Below are positions 61,656-64,000 of a stretch of 64,000 nt of DNA, piece by piece. The position numbers were made by a program, and so were the translations under genes. Under the pieces are notes generated by a model. The model was not told the DNA's origin and ran no database searches. It was given only the letters and a program-made list of their open reading frames with translations. Numbering within the stretch: position 1 is the first letter of the stretch; each line of letters opens with the position of its first letter. The DNA is from Bacillus sp. FJAT-27916 (GTDB lineage Bacteria > Bacillota > Bacilli > Bacillales > Pradoshiaceae): contig NZ_LFZV01000001.1 of NCBI RefSeq assembly GCF_001183965.1, forward strand, positions 3,444,621-3,508,620, read 5' to 3'.

Positions 61656-61994
61656 ATGCCAGAAAGAGTCATTGCGACAGATGCCGCCCTTAGTCTAATT
61701 AATCATTTAAGGGACATTCACGGCAGCATCTTCTTCTACCAATCCGCCGGCTGCTGTGACGGGTCGGCACCGATGTGCTATAGAGAGGAAGACTTCCGGA
61801 TTGGGAATGCGGATTTGCTGCTCGGAATCATTGGCGGTGTTCCTTTCTATATGCACCAGAGCCAGTATGAATATTGGAAGCATACACAGCTAATCATTGA
61901 TGCCATCCCAGGAAAAGGGGCTGAATTCTCACTCGATAGCATAGAGGAACGGCATTTCATCACAAGATCACATGTATTATCTAATGGAAATTAA
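61656..61994 (+). CDS. DUF779 family protein
   Basis: A 112-residue protein with ATDAALSLINHLRDIHGSIFFYQSAGCCDGSAPMCY and a later HTQLIIDAIPGKGAEFSLDS segment, the DUF779 pattern with a Cys-Cys pair that could bind metal. Genes of this family occur beside aldehyde dehydrogenases of the ExaC/AldB type. Function is not established. ATG at 61656 has GAAAGG nine bases upstream. Confidence 0.85.
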   Translation: MPERVIATDAALSLINHLRDIHGSIFFYQSAGCCDGSAPMCYREEDFRIGNADLLLGIIGGVPFYMHQSQYEYWKHTQLIIDAIPGKGAEFSLDSIEERHFITRSHVLSNGN

Positions 61995-61999
61995 ACAAA

Positions 62000-62038
62000 A
62001 AAGCCATTTCACGAGTTAAATGTGAAATGGCTTTTCTT
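62000..62038. terminator. Bidirectional terminator between DUF779 gene and uppP
   Basis: AAGCCATTTCAC and GTGAAATGGCTT form a 12-bp stem with flanking A and T runs. Confidence 0.88.
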
Positions 62039-62041
62039 CGA

Positions 62042-62890
62042 TTAAAAATACAAGAAGTAAATTGCCGCTACCAAGACAATTCGGTAGATGGCAAATGGCA
62101 TTAATCGAATCTTATTAATTAGCTTCAAGAAGAAGCGGATCGATATTAGCGCAAAGATAAATGCACTGATGAAACCGACAATAAAGAATGGCAGAGCATC
62201 CAGATTGAAATGCTCCCAGTTCTTAACCAATGACAGCAAACTGGCCCCCGCCATAATTGGCACAGCCATGATGAACGTAAAATCAGCTGCCGCTCTATGA
62301 CTTAATCCAAGCAGAACCCCGCCTGAGATGGTCGAGCCTGAGCGGGAAAAGCCTGGCCATAAGGATAAGCATTGAATCAATCCGATTGAGAGGGCCTGCT
62401 TATACGTAATTTGGTCAACCGTTGTTACCTTAGGCTCTTTCTTCTTGCCGCTTACGATATCTGCGGCAATCATCAGGAAGGACCCGACTAAAAGACCAAT
62501 CATAACCGTCTCGATTGAGAAGAGATGCTCATCAATATAATCCTCAAACAAGAGGCCAAGAACACCTGCAGGAATTAATCCGACAATTACATGCGTTAAA
62601 CGGAGATGATTCCCCTCAGCTGTTCTCTTATCCTCTTTCTTGCCGAAAAGCCGATTCAACCCAAGCATATCAATGAATCGATCCTTAAAGATAATAACAA
62701 CTGCCAATATCGAGCCAAGCTGGATAACAATCTTAAAGGTATTCGCTGTATATTGCCCAAGGAATTCGGTGGACTTCAGCCACATCTCATCAACCAATAT
62801 CATATGCCCTGTCGAGGAGACCGGCGCAAATTCCGTCAATCCTTCAACAAGCCCAAGGATAAACGCCTTCAATAACTCAATAAACTCCAT
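62042..62890 (-). CDS. uppP: Undecaprenyl-diphosphatase
   Basis: A 282-residue UppP/BacA. Catalytic motifs are EGLTEFAPVSSTGHMILV (E-x3-E region) and PGFSRSGSTISGGVLLGL (PGxSRSxxT). About eight membrane segments are present. It recycles undecaprenyl pyrophosphate to the monophosphate carrier for cell wall synthesis and gives bacitracin tolerance. Start ATG follows GGGAGCAG. No ECF sigma promoter was recognised in the 500 bases upstream. Confidence 0.94.
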   Translation of the reverse strand: MEFIELLKAFILGLVEGLTEFAPVSSTGHMILVDEMWLKSTEFLGQYTANTFKIVIQLGSILAVVIIFKDRFIDMLGLNRLFGKKEDKRTAEGNHLRLTHVIVGLIPAGVLGLLFEDYIDEHLFSIETVMIGLLVGSFLMIAADIVSGKKKEPKVTTVDQITYKQALSIGLIQCLSLWPGFSRSGSTISGGVLLGLSHRAAADFTFIMAVPIMAGASLLSLVKNWEHFNLDALPFFIVGFISAFIFALISIRFFLKLINKIRLMPFAIYRIVLVAAIYFLYF

Positions 62891-63214
62891 ATTTCTGCTC
62901 CCTAATGTTTGTTTTTATGCCTAACCGCAATTAGATAATATTACTAAAGTCTCTATGTTTACCCAATACAGTTTACACCATATTGTCCTCATTCGGAAAC
63001 AAAAATTGTAGACAGCTAGAAACCAACACAGCATAGACGGTACTCCTGAATAAGCCACATTATCAAAATAGCGTAAGTAGAGAGAGTTTTGCGGAAATTC
63101 AGATGGAAAAAGGAAGATTTTCATCAAAAAAGATCATTAGTTTATCTATTTTGGACCTTTAAAGAAGGAGGAGGCTTTCTTTTTATGAGAAAACAACCTT
63201 ATTTCATAGTTTAA
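62891..63214. other. Intergenic region upstream of uppP, nothing recognised
   Basis: About 320 bases with no ORF carrying a ribosome site. It must hold the uppP promoter. A GGAGG run at 63167-63172 is not followed by a convincing frame. Confidence 0.4.
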
Positions 63215-63290
63215 GGGCGAAATCCCTTCGGTTAAGGGCGAAGCGGTTGACGTATCGGCGATAAATGTGAAGGATGGGCGAAAACAGGCG
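63215..63290. repeat. Phased GGGCG pentamer array, locus 2
   Basis: GGGCG at 63215, 63236 and 63276, CGGCG at 63256 and AGGCG at 63286. Intervals are 21, 20, 20 and 10 bp, the same anchor and period as locus 1 but on the other strand. Each is followed by A-rich sequence (GGGCGAA). Confidence 0.7.
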
Positions 63291-63347
63291 TTGACCATAG
63301 CTTCCGTCTGTTTTCTGTCAGAAGTTTCCCTGATTAATAATCCATAC

Positions 63348-63381
63348 AAAAAGGCTGACCCTGAGCATCCAGGATCAGCCT
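63348..63381 (-). terminator. Terminator of polyprenyl synthase gene
   Basis: On the minus strand AGGCTGATCCTG and CAGGGTCAGCCT pair (one wobble) around a 6-base loop, followed by TTTTTG. Confidence 0.85.
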
Positions 63382-63390
63382 CTCCCTTCA

Positions 63391-64000
63391 TTATCTTTGA
63401 CGATTAATTAGATAATCCAGCAGATGCTTCAAAAAATCTGTATTACGATTGATTCCCTGCAAGCTTTCAATCGCCTCACAGTAATGATGCCACATTTGTT
63501 TTCTCGCACCATCCACTCCAAGGACCGTTACAAAGGTTGAGCGTCCATTCTCTTCATCCTGGCCAGCAGGCTTTCCAAGAGCTTCCGAATTTCCCTCTGT
63601 ATCCAGCAGATCATCCTTTATTTGAAAGGCGATACCGGCGTGATGAGCAAATTGTTTAAGAGCCTGCCTTTCACCCTCATCAGCCTCCGCAAGGATAGCT
63701 GGCATCATAACTGCTGCCTCAAACCCAATACCGGTCTTATAAAAGCACATGCTATTCAATTCTTCCAATGACACGCTGCCCTTCTTTTCCTCCAAGTCAA
63801 TGACTTGCCCGCGGCACATTTGCATCGCAGCATTCGCTGAATATTGAATGAGCGAGAGAACGGCCTCCGGTTTGAATGACTGGATGGATGCCTGCTCTAA
63901 GGTTGCCTTTTGGATAAGAAAGATTCCTGTCAGTTCAGCGATTGCATTCGTATAGGCAATATGCAGAGCAGGCTGTCCACGGCGAGCTGCTGCATTATCC
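63391..64000 (-). CDS. Polyprenyl synthetase (FPP/GGPP synthase family), 5' part outside window
   Basis: The frame is open to the window edge, so 203 C-terminal residues are visible. After DNAAARRGQP (downstream of the first Asp-rich motif), the segments MQMCRGQVIDLE, YKTGIGFEAAVMMPAI and FQIKDDLLDTEGNSEALGKPAGQDE carry the second Asp-rich motif (DDLLD). It condenses isopentenyl diphosphate with allylic diphosphates. IspA-like rather than long-chain is suggested by spacing; ComQ-like roles cannot be excluded. Confidence 0.8.
   Translation of the reverse strand, partial: DNAAARRGQPALHIAYTNAIAELTGIFLIQKATLEQASIQSFKPEAVLSLIQYSANAAMQMCRGQVIDLEEKKGSVSLEELNSMCFYKTGIGFEAAVMMPAILAEADEGERQALKQFAHHAGIAFQIKDDLLDTEGNSEALGKPAGQDEENGRSTFVTVLGVDGARKQMWHHYCEAIESLQGINRNTDFLKHLLDYLINRQR

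Noticed and set aside
62891-63060. ECF sigma (SigM/SigX) promoter for uppP
   Set aside because: TGTAAAC occurs upstream but no CGTC element at about 16-bp spacing follows.

Overview
The window looks like chromosome of a Bacillaceae bacterium (low-to-mid GC Gram-positive, Bacillus sensu lato). The evidence is AGGAGG-type ribosome binding sites, many TTG and GTG starts, U-tailed intrinsic terminators after most units, and typical family content: IolS, a qoxABCD quinol oxidase, CysH/CysP/Sat/CysC with YezD and DUF3906, LytS/LytT, GlpP, and an FsrA-like Fur-controlled small RNA. Genus cannot be fixed from this sequence. No rRNA, tRNA, CRISPR or prophage was seen. The only clear mobile element is one IS256-family insertion sequence.

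Layout. 1-5.9 kb (+): end of a DUF975 membrane protein, a GlcD-type FAD oxidase with a BASS transporter, a decayed DinB fragment, an FsrA-like sRNA behind a Fur box, iolS, and two GNAT acetyltransferases, the second without a normal start codon. 5.9-16 kb (-): SulP transporter, a three-gene ABC-2 exporter, a lipoprotein sugar dehydrogenase, a Cdd1-like HhH protein, a pabA/pabBC folate pair and an S66 peptidase. 16-22.3 kb: a lipoprotein, a DUF1186 protein, a TetR regulator divergent from a 14-TM drug exporter, and an orphan peptide/nickel-type binding protein. 22.4-30.3 kb (-): a complete sulfate assimilation and siroheme operon (yezD, cysH, cysP, sat, cysC, ferredoxin-type sulfite reductase, DUF3906, sumT, sirB, sirC) with a candidate CymR box and an internal terminator. 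30.4-34 kb: Mn-type CDF exporter, a methyltransferase, and tandem secreted glycerophosphodiesterases sharing a nearly identical 3' block.

34.6-38.4 kb (+): qoxABCD. 38.4-45.9 kb: HemD-like protein, a Trm11-like methyltransferase, glpP, and an AfuA/FbpA-type ABC importer co-transcribed with a NagD-type phosphatase behind a leader that carries a strong terminator and a tiny ORF. 45.9-50.4 kb (-): a CstA-family transporter with a cre site next to lytS/lytT, which fits a pyruvate-sensing and uptake module. 50.4-52.4 kb: an array of CGCCC/GGGCG pentamers at 19-21 bp intervals, then the IS256-family element with an 8-bp target duplication. 52.4-59.4 kb (mostly -): a second-type DnaN clamp, metallophosphoesterase, DUF421, GH25-LysM lysozyme, a small (+) ORF, a PrmA-like methyltransferase with a palindrome on its promoter, and a von Willebrand A protein divergent from a small helical DNA-binding-like protein. 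60-64 kb: aldehyde dehydrogenase plus DUF779 behind a cre site, uppP, a second GGGCG array, and the 3' part of a polyprenyl synthase.

Most of the window is ordinary housekeeping and transport. The best leads are the phased GGGCG arrays at two loci, the FsrA-like sRNA, the ABC leader attenuator with its Cys-rich mini-ORF, the yezD-cysH attenuator, the operator-like dyad upstream of the PrmA-like gene, and the gene-conversion-like block in the phosphodiesterase pair.
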